This document shows, piece after piece, positions 26,666 through 34,078 of a DNA stretch of 64,000 nucleotides (position 1 is the first letter of the stretch; each line of letters starts with the position of its first letter). The stretch comes from Clostridia bacterium (lineage in GTDB: Bacteria > Bacillota_A > Clostridia > Oscillospirales > Acutalibacteraceae): NCBI GenBank assembly GCA_017456015.1, contig JAFTLL010000004.1, positions 310,001 to 374,000 of the forward strand, in the 5' to 3' direction. The position numbers and the translations under genes were made by a program. A model generated the notes under the pieces. That model did no database searches. It worked only from the letters and a program-made list of their open reading frames with translations, and was not told the DNA's origin.

Positions 26666-27395
26666 TAAAACACTTATTAAGGTTGAAAATCTGCATAAAT
26701 CCTTTGGTAAGATTGAAGTTTTAAAGGGTATAAACACCGAAATAAAAAAAGGTGAGGTTGTTTGTATTATCGGTCCCTCCGGTTCCGGTAAATCTACATT
26801 TCTGCGTTGCCTGAACCTTTTAGAAGCTCCGACAAGCGGCCACATTTATTTTGACGGAACCGATATTACCGACCCTAAAACCAACATAAATATCCACCGT
26901 CAAAAAATGGGGATGGTCTTCCAGCAATTTAATCTTTTCCCTCATATGACGGTGCTTAAAAACATGACGATTGCACCTATGAAGGTTTTAGGTGTTTCAA
27001 AGACGGAGGCCGAAGAGCGCGCCATAAAGCTTTTAGAGCGTGTCGGTCTTGCCGGCAGGGCAGACGCTTATCCGTCACAGCTTTCGGGTGGCCAAAAACA
27101 GCGTGTTGCTATTGTTAGGGCGCTTTGTATGCAGCCTGATGTTATGCTTTTTGACGAACCGACCAGTGCGCTTGACCCCGAAATGGTAGGCGAGGTTCTT
27201 GAAGTTATGAAGAATCTCGCAAGCGAGGGTATGACCATGGCGGTTGTAACGCATGAAATGGGCTTTGCGCGTGAGGTTGCAGACCGTGTATTCTTTATAG
27301 ATGAAGGAATAATAATGGAGGAAGGCTCTCCTGACGAGCTTTTCCAGAATCCCCAAACCGCCCGTGCGAAAGAGTTTCTTGCCAAGGTTCTGTAA
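26655..27395 (+). CDS. amino-acid ABC transporter ATP-binding protein
   Basis: ABC ATPase with Walker [11 protein letters not shown]-loop [10 protein letters not shown], signature [11 protein letters not shown], Walker B VMLFDEP and switch His in VTHEMGF: the GlnQ/HisP type. I chose GTG at 26655 (246 aa) because AAAGGAGG lies 10 nt upstream inside the permease gene; the TTG at 26634 would put the ribosome site inside the coding region. It completes a binding protein-permease-ATPase uptake operon closed by a terminator. Confidence 0.93.
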   Translation: MTTDKTLIKVENLHKSFGKIEVLKGINTEIKKGEVVCIIGPSGSGKSTFLRCLNLLEAPTSGHIYFDGTDITDPKTNINIHRQKMGMVFQQFNLFPHMTVLKNMTIAPMKVLGVSKTEAEERAIKLLERVGLAGRADAYPSQLSGGQKQRVAIVRALCMQPDVMLFDEPTSALDPEMVGEVLEVMKNLASEGMTMAVVTHEMGFAREVADRVFFIDEGIIMEEGSPDELFQNPQTARAKEFLAKVL

Positions 27396-27404
27396 TATTA
27401 AAAG

Positions 27405-27434
27405 GTCACGGTAACAATTGCCGTGACTTTTTTT
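27405..27434 (+). terminator. terminator of the amino-acid ABC operon
   Basis: GTCACGG (27405-27411) with its complement (27421-27427), then TTTTTTT. Confidence 0.85.
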
Positions 27435-27467
27435 GTCGCTTTTTCTTGGAAAATATATCATGGGTTA

Positions 27468-27496
27468 TTGACGAAATATGTAGGATTTGCTATAAT
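27468..27496 (+). promoter_or_regulatory. guaA promoter
   Basis: TTGACG, 17 nt, TATAAT preceded by TGC. Confidence 0.8.
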
Positions 27497-27528
27497 ATTT
27501 TCATTAAAAAATTATTGGAGGAATTCTT

Positions 27529-28506
27529 ATGGCAGACAAACGTCCCGAAAACATGCAGCGCATCAACAATGCAGAGCTGGCCAATGCTTTTATTGATGAG
27601 CAGGTGGCAGCAATACGCGCACAGGTAGGTAATAAAAAGGTGCTTTTGGCCCTTTCCGGCGGCGTTGATTCCTCCGTAGTTGCGGCTTTGTTGATTAAAG
27701 CCATCGGTAAGCAGTTGATTTGCGTTCATGTGAACCACGGTCTTATGCGCAAGGGTGAAAGCGAACAGGTCATTGAGGTCTTTGGTAAAGAACTGGATGC
27801 CAACTTGATTTATATTGACGCGACCGACCGCTTCTTAGACCTGCTGGCCGGTGTGAGCGAGCCCGAAAAGAAGCGTAAAATTATCGGTGGCGAGTTTATC
27901 AAGGTGTTCGACGAAGAAGCCGCAAAACTGAAAGATATTTCCTTCCTCGCGCAGGGCACCATTTATCCCGATATTTTGGAGAGCGACGGCGTAAAGGCCC
28001 ACCACAATGTCGGTGGCCTGCCGGAGGATATGAAGATGGAGCTGGTTGAACCGGTAAAACTGCTGTATAAAGACGAGGTTCGTGTTGTCGGTGAGGCTTT
28101 GGGTCTGCCCCATTCCATGGTTTACCGCCAACCCTTCCCGGGTCCGGGCTTGGGTGTTCGTTGTCTGGGTGCAATTACCCGTGACCGCCTGCACGCTTTG
28201 CGTGAAGCCGATGCCATACTCAGAGAAGAATTTGATAAAAACGGACTTGCCGGAAAGGTATGGCAGTATTTTATCGCCGTTCCCGATTTCAAGAGTGTCG
28301 GCGTAAAGGACGGTAAGCGCTACGAGGGCTGGGCGGCCATTATCCGTGCGGTCAATACCACCGATGCGATGACGGCAACCGTCGAGGAAATCCCCTACAA
28401 CCTCTTGCACCATATCACAAATCGAATCACCCACGAAGTCGACGGCATTAACCGCGTGATGATGGATATCACACCCAAGCCGATTGGTACAATAGAATTT
28501 GAATAA
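27529..28506 (+). CDS. guaA: GMP synthase, ATP-pyrophosphatase part only
   Basis: 325 residues homologous to the C-terminal two thirds of GuaA. The PP-loop LALSGGVDSSVVA sits near residue 40, the family LMRKGES and PFPGPGLGVRCLG motifs follow, and the dimerisation domain ends in DITPKPIGTIEFE. The ~190-residue glutamine amidotransferase domain that normally precedes this is absent, and the start has a good ribosome site (TTGGAGG), so it is not a truncation artefact. XMP amination would need a separate GATase subunit, as in archaea, or free ammonia. No GATase gene lies in the window. Own promoter and terminator. Confidence 0.92.
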   Translation: MADKRPENMQRINNAELANAFIDEQVAAIRAQVGNKKVLLALSGGVDSSVVAALLIKAIGKQLICVHVNHGLMRKGESEQVIEVFGKELDANLIYIDATDRFLDLLAGVSEPEKKRKIIGGEFIKVFDEEAAKLKDISFLAQGTIYPDILESDGVKAHHNVGGLPEDMKMELVEPVKLLYKDEVRVVGEALGLPHSMVYRQPFPGPGLGVRCLGAITRDRLHALREADAILREEFDKNGLAGKVWQYFIAVPDFKSVGVKDGKRYEGWAAIIRAVNTTDAMTATVEEIPYNLLHHITNRITHEVDGINRVMMDITPKPIGTIEFE

Positions 28507-28513
28507 AATGAAT

Positions 28514-28556
28514 AATGCCCGAAAGCCTTGATAATACTGGGCTTTCGGGCATTTTA
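28514..28556 (+). terminator. guaA terminator
   Basis: Perfect 14-bp stem (28514-28527 with 28540-28553) with a short ATTTT tail. Confidence 0.75.
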
Positions 28557-28592
28557 ACAGTCTTCGTGGCAACATTTGAAAATGATTCATAA

Positions 28593-28634
28593 AAAAGAGC
28601 TGTTAGATTTTGGAAAAAATCTAACAGCTCTTTT
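28593..28634. terminator. palindromic A/T-flanked hairpin
   Basis: 19-bp perfect stem (28593-28611 with 28616-28634) with T-rich 3' arms on both strands. It sits exactly where the degenerate XRE frame to its right stops. Confidence 0.7.
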
Positions 28635-28725
28635 CGATAAGCTCGGCAAAGTATTCTTGTGTGAAGTCTGCTTTTTTACGGTATTATGCAATCTTTAAAC
28701 CAAGAGTGATATTATTTCTCTGAAA
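28621..28725 (-). pseudogene. degenerate XRE helix-turn-helix fragment
   Basis: On the minus strand one frame reads NITLGLKIA, a TAA stop, then YRKKADFTQEYFAELIEKSC and a TAG. Joined across the stop it resembles the first ~30 residues of an XRE repressor (LGxKIxxYRKKAxxTQExxAExxxKS). The rest is replaced by the hairpin at 28593-28634. I read it as the remnant of a regulator cut at its 5' third. It lies just downstream of the ribbon-helix-helix gene. The fragment is short, so chance is not excluded. Confidence 0.4.
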
Positions 28726-28734
28726 ATTCCGTTT

Positions 28735-28935
28735 TTATTTGCGTGTGGGTTTAACATTTTCATTCGGCGCTATATCTTTATATATAGTTCCGTTTTCGGT
28801 TTCAAAAGCTTTTATATTATTTCTTATCAAAATAAGGACCTGACTATTGACACTCCTGCCTTCATAATCCGCGATATACGCAATTTTATTAAGCATTTCT
28901 TCCTCAATTCTTATCGAAACGCTTTTTATAGCCAC
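28735..28935 (-). CDS. ribbon-helix-helix (Arc/MetJ-type) DNA-binding protein
   Basis: 66 residues. KSVSIRIEEEMLNKIAYIA is the beta strand and first helix of a ribbon-helix-helix fold, followed by SVNSQVLILIRNNI (second helix) and a charged tail. The start is GTG 28935, set by GGAG 7 nt upstream. Such proteins are dimeric repressors, often antitoxins or autoregulators. It is divergent from the SLOG gene at 29038 across 102 bp that contain palindromes, so it probably represses both genes. No obvious toxin partner is seen. Confidence 0.75.
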   Translation of the reverse strand: MAIKSVSIRIEEEMLNKIAYIADYEGRSVNSQVLILIRNNIKAFETENGTIYKDIAPNENVKPTRK

Positions 28936-28937
28936 AA

Positions 28938-29033
28938 AATCACTCCAAAACAAACATATTGTATATTTATTTTAGCAAAAAAAGATGATATAATACTTGA
29001 ATAGATATACGGTATATTCATTATTTGGAGTGA
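28938..29033. promoter_or_regulatory. symmetric divergent control region
   Basis: The ends are exact inverted copies: ATCACTCCAAA on the left and TTTGGAGTGAT on the right, each holding a gene's ribosome site. Inside are ATATTGTATAT (about 28957-28967) and the perfect palindrome ATATACGGTATAT (29006-29018). A TATAAT (28989-28994) lies between them. Likely operators for the ribbon-helix-helix protein. Confidence 0.55.
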
Positions 29034-29037
29034 TAGT

Positions 29038-29535
29038 ATGTGCCAGAAAGATTTTAAATCGAATTGTTGCTGTTTTTTTGGATATAGGGAAATAAACGAG
29101 ACCGAAGAATTAAAGCAACAATTAAATTCAGTTATAGAAAATCTTATTTTGAATAAAAAGGTCGATACCTTTCTTTTCGGTAGCAAGAGCCGTTTTAACA
29201 GTTTATGTTATGAACAGGTGACTAAAATCAAAGAAAAACACCCTCACATAGAAAGAATTTATGTAAGGGCTGAATTTCCACAAATAAACGAAAGCTATAA
29301 AGCCTATTTGTTGGAAAGCTACGAGGATACCTATTATCCCGAAAAGGTATTGGGCGCAGGAAAGGCGGCTTATGTGGAACGCAACCGTGAAATGATAAAC
29401 CAAAGTCACTTTTGTATAGTTTATTATCAAGAGGAGTGTTTACCAAGAAACCGCAAAAGCGGAACAGAAATCGCAAGATTTCAAGCCGCTTTTTCTTTGC
29501 AGATTTCGTTTTCTTTTACTTCGATTTTACATTGA
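29038..29535 (+). CDS. SLOG-superfamily (DUF1273/YpsA-like) protein, altered C-terminus
   Basis: 165 residues. CCCFFGYRE at the N-terminus, FLFGSKSRFNSLCYE, HPHIERIYVRAE, EDTYYPEKVLGAGKAAYVER and NQSHFCIVYY follow the Rossmann-like SLOG pattern of clostridial DUF1273-type proteins, which are predicted nucleotide-ligand binders. In relatives a ~12-residue segment and SGTxIAY..YA follow. Here the frame runs quickly from CLPRNRKSGTEIA into an unrelated tail that is encoded over a terminator-like hairpin (29459-29505). The C-terminus is therefore probably rearranged. Divergent from the ribbon-helix-helix gene. Confidence 0.7.
   Translation: MCQKDFKSNCCCFFGYREINETEELKQQLNSVIENLILNKKVDTFLFGSKSRFNSLCYEQVTKIKEKHPHIERIYVRAEFPQINESYKAYLLESYEDTYYPEKVLGAGKAAYVERNREMINQSHFCIVYYQEECLPRNRKSGTEIARFQAAFSLQISFSFTSILH
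29458..29515 (+). terminator. terminator-like hairpin inside the 3' end of the SLOG gene
   Basis: AGCGG with CCGCT and, inside, AAATC-GCAA-GATTT, followed by TTTTTCTTT. It overlaps the last ~25 codons of the 29038 frame, which is unusual. Confidence 0.5.
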
Positions 29536-29582
29536 TTGAATTACCGATTTTACAATGTGGCAATATAATAAAGGACGTAAAG

Positions 29583-29621
29583 ATGAAAATTTACAAAAAA
29601 TGTCAAAGGAGACCAAAGTAA
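29583..29621 (+). CDS. possible 12-codon leader peptide before pstS
   Basis: ATG with AAAGGA 7 nt upstream encodes MKIYKKCQRRPK and stops with TAA directly abutting the pstS ATG. It also contains the pstS ribosome site. Basic composition. It may couple translation to pstS; it could equally be fortuitous. Confidence 0.35.
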   Translation: MKIYKKCQRRPK

Positions 29622-30425
29622 ATGAAAAAGATAATGAGTTTAATTGCAGTAGGACTTTTACTTGTCTGCACACTTACCGGATGCAGAAGCAGCGGTGAAA
29701 AAATAGCAACCGACGGCTCGACTTCCATGGAAAAGGTTATCGGTGCGCTCGGTGAAGCCTTTGAGGGCGAAAACAGCGGCGTCAGTTTCACATACAATCC
29801 TACCGGCTCCGGTACGGGGATTACGGCAGTTGCCGAGGGCAGATGCGATATCGGTCTTTCCAGCCGTGAACTCAAAGAGGAAGAAACCACAAAGGGACTT
29901 AAAGGCACGGTTCTTGCTTACGACGGCATCGCCGTAATTGTACATCCGAACAACCCCGTGGCCGATTTGGGTGTTGAAACCATTGCAAAAATATATAAGG
30001 GCGAAATCACAAATTGGAAGAATGTCGGCGGCAACGACGGCGAAATCGTTCTCATCGGCCGGGAAGCAGGTAGCGGCACCCGTGACGGCTTCGAGTCCAT
30101 CACCGATACCGAAGGTGCTTGTGCATACCGCCAGGAGCTTACATCTACCGGTGATGTGATTACGACCGTAGCCAATAATCCGAGTGCCATCGGCTACGCG
30201 TCGGTTGCATCGGTCAAAGATATTGTTAAAATAATTACCGTAGGCGGTGTTGCGCCGACCGAGGAAACCATCAAGGACGGCAGCTACCGGATTCAGCGTC
30301 CCTTTGTTCTCGTAACCAAAGCGGATACAGCACTTTCCGAAACAGCCCAGAAGTTCTTTGATTTCTGTTTTTCGGAGGATGCAAAGGAAATGATTCGCGC
30401 GGCAGGTGTTATACCTGCCAACTAA
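29622..30425 (+). CDS. pstS: phosphate ABC transporter substrate-binding lipoprotein
   Basis: 267 residues with lipobox LTGC (Cys21). The phosphate-binding motifs DGSTSMEKVI, NPTGSGTGITAV and GREAGSGTRDGFESI are all present, and the fold is the compact Gram-positive type. It captures inorganic phosphate for PstCAB. First gene of pstSCAB-phoU; AAAGGAG precedes the ATG. TATAAT at 29564-29569 is a likely -10; TTACA-like repeats upstream are not regularly spaced, so I do not call a PhoP box. Confidence 0.96.
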   Translation: MKKIMSLIAVGLLLVCTLTGCRSSGEKIATDGSTSMEKVIGALGEAFEGENSGVSFTYNPTGSGTGITAVAEGRCDIGLSSRELKEEETTKGLKGTVLAYDGIAVIVHPNNPVADLGVETIAKIYKGEITNWKNVGGNDGEIVLIGREAGSGTRDGFESITDTEGACAYRQELTSTGDVITTVANNPSAIGYASVASVKDIVKIITVGGVAPTEETIKDGSYRIQRPFVLVTKADTALSETAQKFFDFCFSEDAKEMIRAAGVIPAN

Positions 30426-30450
30426 AAGGGGTTAAGTCGGAGAGTAATGT

Positions 30451-31326
30451 ATGAACAACAAAGCAAAAACACTTGAAAGAGCGGTACACGGTATTTTCTT
30501 AATACTTGGGCTGATTACGGTGGCGTCGGTTCTGCTTATCAGCGTATATTTGATACTGTCGGGTATCCCTGCGGTCAAAGAAATCGGTCTGGTTGATTTT
30601 CTGTTTGGAAAAGAATGGAAGCCTACGGCAAGAGAACCGCGGCTTGGGATTCTGCCCTTTATCTTAACGAGTATTTACGGAACGGCGGGGGCAATTCTGA
30701 TTGGTACACCCATCGGCTTCTTTACGGCCGTGTATCTTGCAAAGATGGCACCGCCGAAGGTAAAAAGAGTGGTGAGTGCCGCTGTTAGTCTGCTTGCCGG
30801 TATTCCTTCGGTTGTATACGGTCTGGTGGGAATGCTGGTGCTGGTTCCGGCCATCCGGAATGTATTTGCAATTCCCGACGGTGCAAGTCTGCTTGCCGCC
30901 ATTATCGTACTCAGCGTTATGGTATTACCGTCGATTATTAAAGTATCGCTCACGGCTTTGGAGGCCGTACCAAAGGAATATGAGGAGGGCTCTTTGGCAC
31001 TCGGTGCTACGCCGATAGAAACTTATTTTAAGGTGTCGGTGCCTGCGGCGAAAAGCGGTATTGCCGCCGCCATCGTACTCGGTGTCGGCCGCGCCATCGG
31101 TGAAGCAATGGCGGTTATCATGGTGTCGGGCAATGTGGCGAATATGCCTTCACTCTTTGAGAGTGTCCGCTTTCTTAGCACCGCCGTATCCAGCGAAATG
31201 TCTTATGCAACGGCCGGAAGCTTGCACCAGCAGGCGCTCTTTTCCATCGCCCTTGTGCTTTTCCTTTTTATTATGCTCATCAACGCGGCGCTCAACTTTT
31301 TCTTGAAGAAAAAGAAGGAGGGATAA
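30451..31326 (+). CDS. pstC: phosphate ABC transporter permease PstC
   Basis: 291 residues, six membrane segments. The SLAGIPSVVYGLVGM and LGATPIETYFKVSVPAA regions (the latter the EAA-like ATPase-docking loop) are typical of PstC, with GRAIGEAMAVIMV. Forms the membrane channel with PstA. Four bases separate it from pstA. Confidence 0.96.
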   Translation: MNNKAKTLERAVHGIFLILGLITVASVLLISVYLILSGIPAVKEIGLVDFLFGKEWKPTAREPRLGILPFILTSIYGTAGAILIGTPIGFFTAVYLAKMAPPKVKRVVSAAVSLLAGIPSVVYGLVGMLVLVPAIRNVFAIPDGASLLAAIIVLSVMVLPSIIKVSLTALEAVPKEYEEGSLALGATPIETYFKVSVPAAKSGIAAAIVLGVGRAIGEAMAVIMVSGNVANMPSLFESVRFLSTAVSSEMSYATAGSLHQQALFSIALVLFLFIMLINAALNFFLKKKKEG

Positions 31327-31329
31327 CCG

Positions 31330-32190
31330 ATGGTAGGAAAAGTAGCAAAGAAAAGAAAGGTCTATGTAGGCGCTATGAAAGCCCTGATGGGAATTTCGGT
31401 GGCCATTACCTGCGCACTCGTGATATTTCTTATTGGTTATGTTCTGTTCAAAGGGTTGCCCAATATTTCGTGGCAGTTGATATCCACAAAACCGAGTTAC
31501 CTTTCGGGCAATATCGGCATTCTGCCGGATATCCTCAATACGCTGTACATTATTTTAGCAACACTTCTTGTCGTCCTTCCTCTTGGAGTGGGCGCGGCTG
31601 TTTACCTTACGGAATATGCGAAAAACAAGAGGGTTGTCGGCATGATAGAATATGCCGCCGAGACCCTTTCGGGCATCCCCTCCATTATATATGGTCTGGT
31701 CGGCATGCTGTTTTTCTGCCAGTTTCTGAATATGAAAACCTCTTTGCTTGCCGGTGCAATGACCCTTGTCATTATGAATTTGCCTACCGTCATGCGTACC
31801 ACGCAGGAGAGTTTGAAAACCGTTCCGCAAAGCTACCGTGAAGGTGCTTTCGGCCTGGGTGCAGGCAAATGGCGTGTCATTCGTACCGTTGTGCTTCCCG
31901 AATGTGTAGACGGCGTAGTAACCGGATGTATTTTGTCGGTCGGTAGAATCCTCGGGGAATCGGCCGCCCTGCTTTTCACCGCAGGCTTTGCACACGCATT
32001 AAACGGCATTTTCGAAGGGCTGACATCTTCGGGGGCAACCCTTACGGTTGCTTTGTATGTCTATGCAAAAGAGCAGGGTGAGTTTGCGGTTGCCTTTGCC
32101 ATTGCCGCCATATTAATGATTTTGACCCTTGTTATCAATCTTTTGGCAGACCTAACAGGGTATTTCTTCAAAAGGAGAAAAAATAAATGA
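31330..32190 (+). CDS. pstA: phosphate ABC transporter permease PstA
   Basis: 286 residues with [28 protein letters not shown] and [18 protein letters not shown] (EAA-like loop), then [15 protein letters not shown]. Second transmembrane subunit of the Pst importer. Its stop overlaps the pstB ATG by 4 bases. Confidence 0.96.
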   Translation: MVGKVAKKRKVYVGAMKALMGISVAITCALVIFLIGYVLFKGLPNISWQLISTKPSYLSGNIGILPDILNTLYIILATLLVVLPLGVGAAVYLTEYAKNKRVVGMIEYAAETLSGIPSIIYGLVGMLFFCQFLNMKTSLLAGAMTLVIMNLPTVMRTTQESLKTVPQSYREGAFGLGAGKWRVIRTVVLPECVDGVVTGCILSVGRILGESAALLFTAGFAHALNGIFEGLTSSGATLTVALYVYAKEQGEFAVAFAIAAILMILTLVINLLADLTGYFFKRRKNK

Positions 32191-32939
32191 GCATCATTAC
32201 AGTAAAAAATTTAAATTTGTGGTACAATACAACACAAGCATTAAAGGGTGTTCATATCGACATCCAAGAAAATGCCATTACGGCGCTTATCGGCCCCTCC
32301 GGCTGCGGAAAATCCACCTTTCTGAAAACGCTCAACCGCATGAATGATTTGATTTCCGGCGTTCGCATTGAAGGTGAGATTTGCTACGGAGGCAGGAACA
32401 TTTTTGAAAAAAGTGTGGATGTCAACGCGCTTCGCCGTGATATCGGTATGGTGTTTCAAAAACCCAATCCCTTTCCGATGAGTATTTATGATAATATCGC
32501 ATACGGTCCCCGTACGCACGGGATTAAAAACAAGGTGCAGCTGGATGAAATTGTGGAGGAATCTCTGCGGGACGCCGCCATTTGGGACGAGGTGAAAGAC
32601 CGCCTTAAAAAAAGCGCTCTCGGACTTTCAGGCGGTCAGCAGCAAAGACTCTGTATTGCCCGTGCGCTTGCGGTAAAACCGAAGATGCTGCTTATGGACG
32701 AACCCACAAGCGCCCTTGACCCGATTTCGACATCAAAAATAGAAGACCTTGCAACCGAGCTAAAAAACAAGTATACTATCATTATAGTCACCCACAATAT
32801 GCAGCAGGCTGTTCGTATCTCGGACAAAACCGCCTTCTTTTTGCTCGGTGAGCTTGTGGAATACGCAGACACCGAGGAAATGTTCTCGAACCCGAGGGAT
32901 AACAGAACCGAGGATTATATTACAGGAAGGTTTGGATAA
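32187..32939 (+). CDS. pstB: phosphate ABC transporter ATPase PstB
   Basis: 250 residues. Walker [30 protein letters not shown] (the PstB Q-loop), [15 protein letters not shown], Walker [14 protein letters not shown] and VTHNMQQA; the [10 protein letters not shown] stretch is diagnostic of PstB. Energises phosphate uptake and, with PhoU, signals phosphate status. AAAAGGAG precedes the ATG. Confidence 0.97.
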   Translation: MSIITVKNLNLWYNTTQALKGVHIDIQENAITALIGPSGCGKSTFLKTLNRMNDLISGVRIEGEICYGGRNIFEKSVDVNALRRDIGMVFQKPNPFPMSIYDNIAYGPRTHGIKNKVQLDEIVEESLRDAAIWDEVKDRLKKSALGLSGGQQQRLCIARALAVKPKMLLMDEPTSALDPISTSKIEDLATELKNKYTIIIVTHNMQQAVRISDKTAFFLLGELVEYADTEEMFSNPRDNRTEDYITGRFG

Positions 32940-32943
32940 AGAT

Positions 32944-33588
32944 ATGCGAAACAGATTTGATGAACAGCTTGCATTGCTGAACAGAAAAATGATTGAAATG
33001 GGTGCGCAGTGCGAAGAACTGATTGCAATTGCCGCAAAGGCACTTCTTACCGGGGACACCGAGGGCGCAAACCAGGTAAAAGTACACGGTCACGAAATCG
33101 ACGAAATGGAAAGAGAAATTGAATCCATCTGCTTGAAGCTTTTGTTGCAGCAGCAACCGGTTGCCCGTGACCTCCGTCAGATTTCGGCCGCTTTGAAAAT
33201 GATTACCGATATGGAAAGAATCGGCGACCAGGCAGAGGACATTGCCGAAATCATTCCGTTCCTCGGCGGTAGAACGGGAGCCGAGCTTGCCGATTTTAAG
33301 CCGATGGCCGAAGCCACCTGCAAAATGGTGACCGACAGTATTGACGCCTATGTCAAGCAAGACCTGTTGCTTGCAAAAGCAGTTGCCGACCACGATGATA
33401 TTGTGGATGAATGCTTCGGTCGTGTAAAAGAAACATTGATTAAAATGATAACCGAAAATACCGCAGACGGAGAATATGCCGTTGACCTGCTGATGATTGC
33501 GAAATATTTTGAGCGTATCGGCGACCACGCCGTAAACATTGCAGAGTGGGTAGAATTTTCTGTAACTGGGGTTCATAAAGGGGAGTAA
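32944..33588 (+). CDS. phoU: phosphate signalling protein PhoU
   Basis: 214 residues forming two three-helix PhoU repeats; each repeat has an E/DxxxD-type metal-cluster motif (DMERIGDQAEDIAE near residue 80 and YFERIGDHAVNIAEW near 185). Negative modulator of Pst transport and Pho signalling. ATG 32944 sits 4 nt after the pstB stop. No PhoR/PhoB pair is in the window. Confidence 0.96.
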   Translation: MRNRFDEQLALLNRKMIEMGAQCEELIAIAAKALLTGDTEGANQVKVHGHEIDEMEREIESICLKLLLQQQPVARDLRQISAALKMITDMERIGDQAEDIAEIIPFLGGRTGAELADFKPMAEATCKMVTDSIDAYVKQDLLLAKAVADHDDIVDECFGRVKETLIKMITENTADGEYAVDLLMIAKYFERIGDHAVNIAEWVEFSVTGVHKGE

Positions 33589-33617
33589 TGTATTATTTAG
33601 ATAGTACATCGAGGCTT

Positions 33618-33671
33618 CTATGCTGGCATAGACCGGTTTTAAGGCATATGGCAGAGCCATATGCCTTAAAA
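33618..33671. repeat. two adjacent perfect hairpins after phoU
   Basis: TCTATG-CTGG-CATAGA (33618-33633) and a 16-bp perfect palindrome with AGA loop (33637-33652 with 33656-33671). The larger one begins with TTTT and ends with AAAA, so on neither strand is it followed by a new T-run. It may still end the pst transcript or be a mobile or regulatory element. Confidence 0.6.
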
Positions 33672-33693
33672 CAAAGTATCGAGTTATCCTATA

Positions 33694-33722
33694 TTGACAT
33701 TTTGAAGCAAAATATCTATAAT
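33694..33722 (+). promoter_or_regulatory. promoter of the membrane protein/LTA-synthase-like pair
   Basis: Perfect TTGACA, 17 nt, TATAAT, 30 nt before the ATG at 33752. Confidence 0.85.
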
Positions 33723-33751
33723 TGACTTAATATAACTTTCGAGGTGGCTTT

Positions 33752-34078
33752 ATGTTTGTTGATAATGTATTGACCATAATCAATTTGTTTTTTATCCCCA
33801 TCATTTCATTGTATATCTACATAAAAAAGAACAACAAAGCATTGCGGTTTTCCTTTGAAAATTTTTGCATATATGCCGTATTGGTAGCGACAAGCAGTAT
33901 TTTGAATAAAGCGTTGGTCGTAGTTATAAACCTTGTTTCAGGAAAGATGATTTATATAGCTTCAAGCTATTATACCCTCATTGGACTTGTAACCGCAGTT
34001 TTTATACCCATTATTTATGAAATTATAACGAAATACATCTCTGTTCGGGTAAAAGAAAAAAAGAATGATGAAGAATAA
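33752..34078 (+). CDS. small three-helix membrane protein, unknown
   Basis: 108 residues with three hydrophobic segments (about 5-23, 38-60, 68-90) and a Lys/Glu-rich cytoplasmic tail (RVKEKKNDEE). GAGGTGG precedes the ATG. Its stop overlaps the start of the LTA-synthase-like gene by 14 bases, so the two are likely translated together and the proteins may interact. I recognise no family; small membrane partners of LtaS-like enzymes are only an analogy. Confidence 0.7.
   Translation: MFVDNVLTIINLFFIPIISLYIYIKKNNKALRFSFENFCIYAVLVATSSILNKALVVVINLVSGKMIYIASSYYTLIGLVTAVFIPIIYEIITKYISVRVKEKKNDEE

Noticed and set aside
29520..29570. PhoP/PhoB box upstream of pstS
   Set aside because: Three TTAC(A/C) words are present but spaced 14 and 9 bases apart, not the regular 11 expected.
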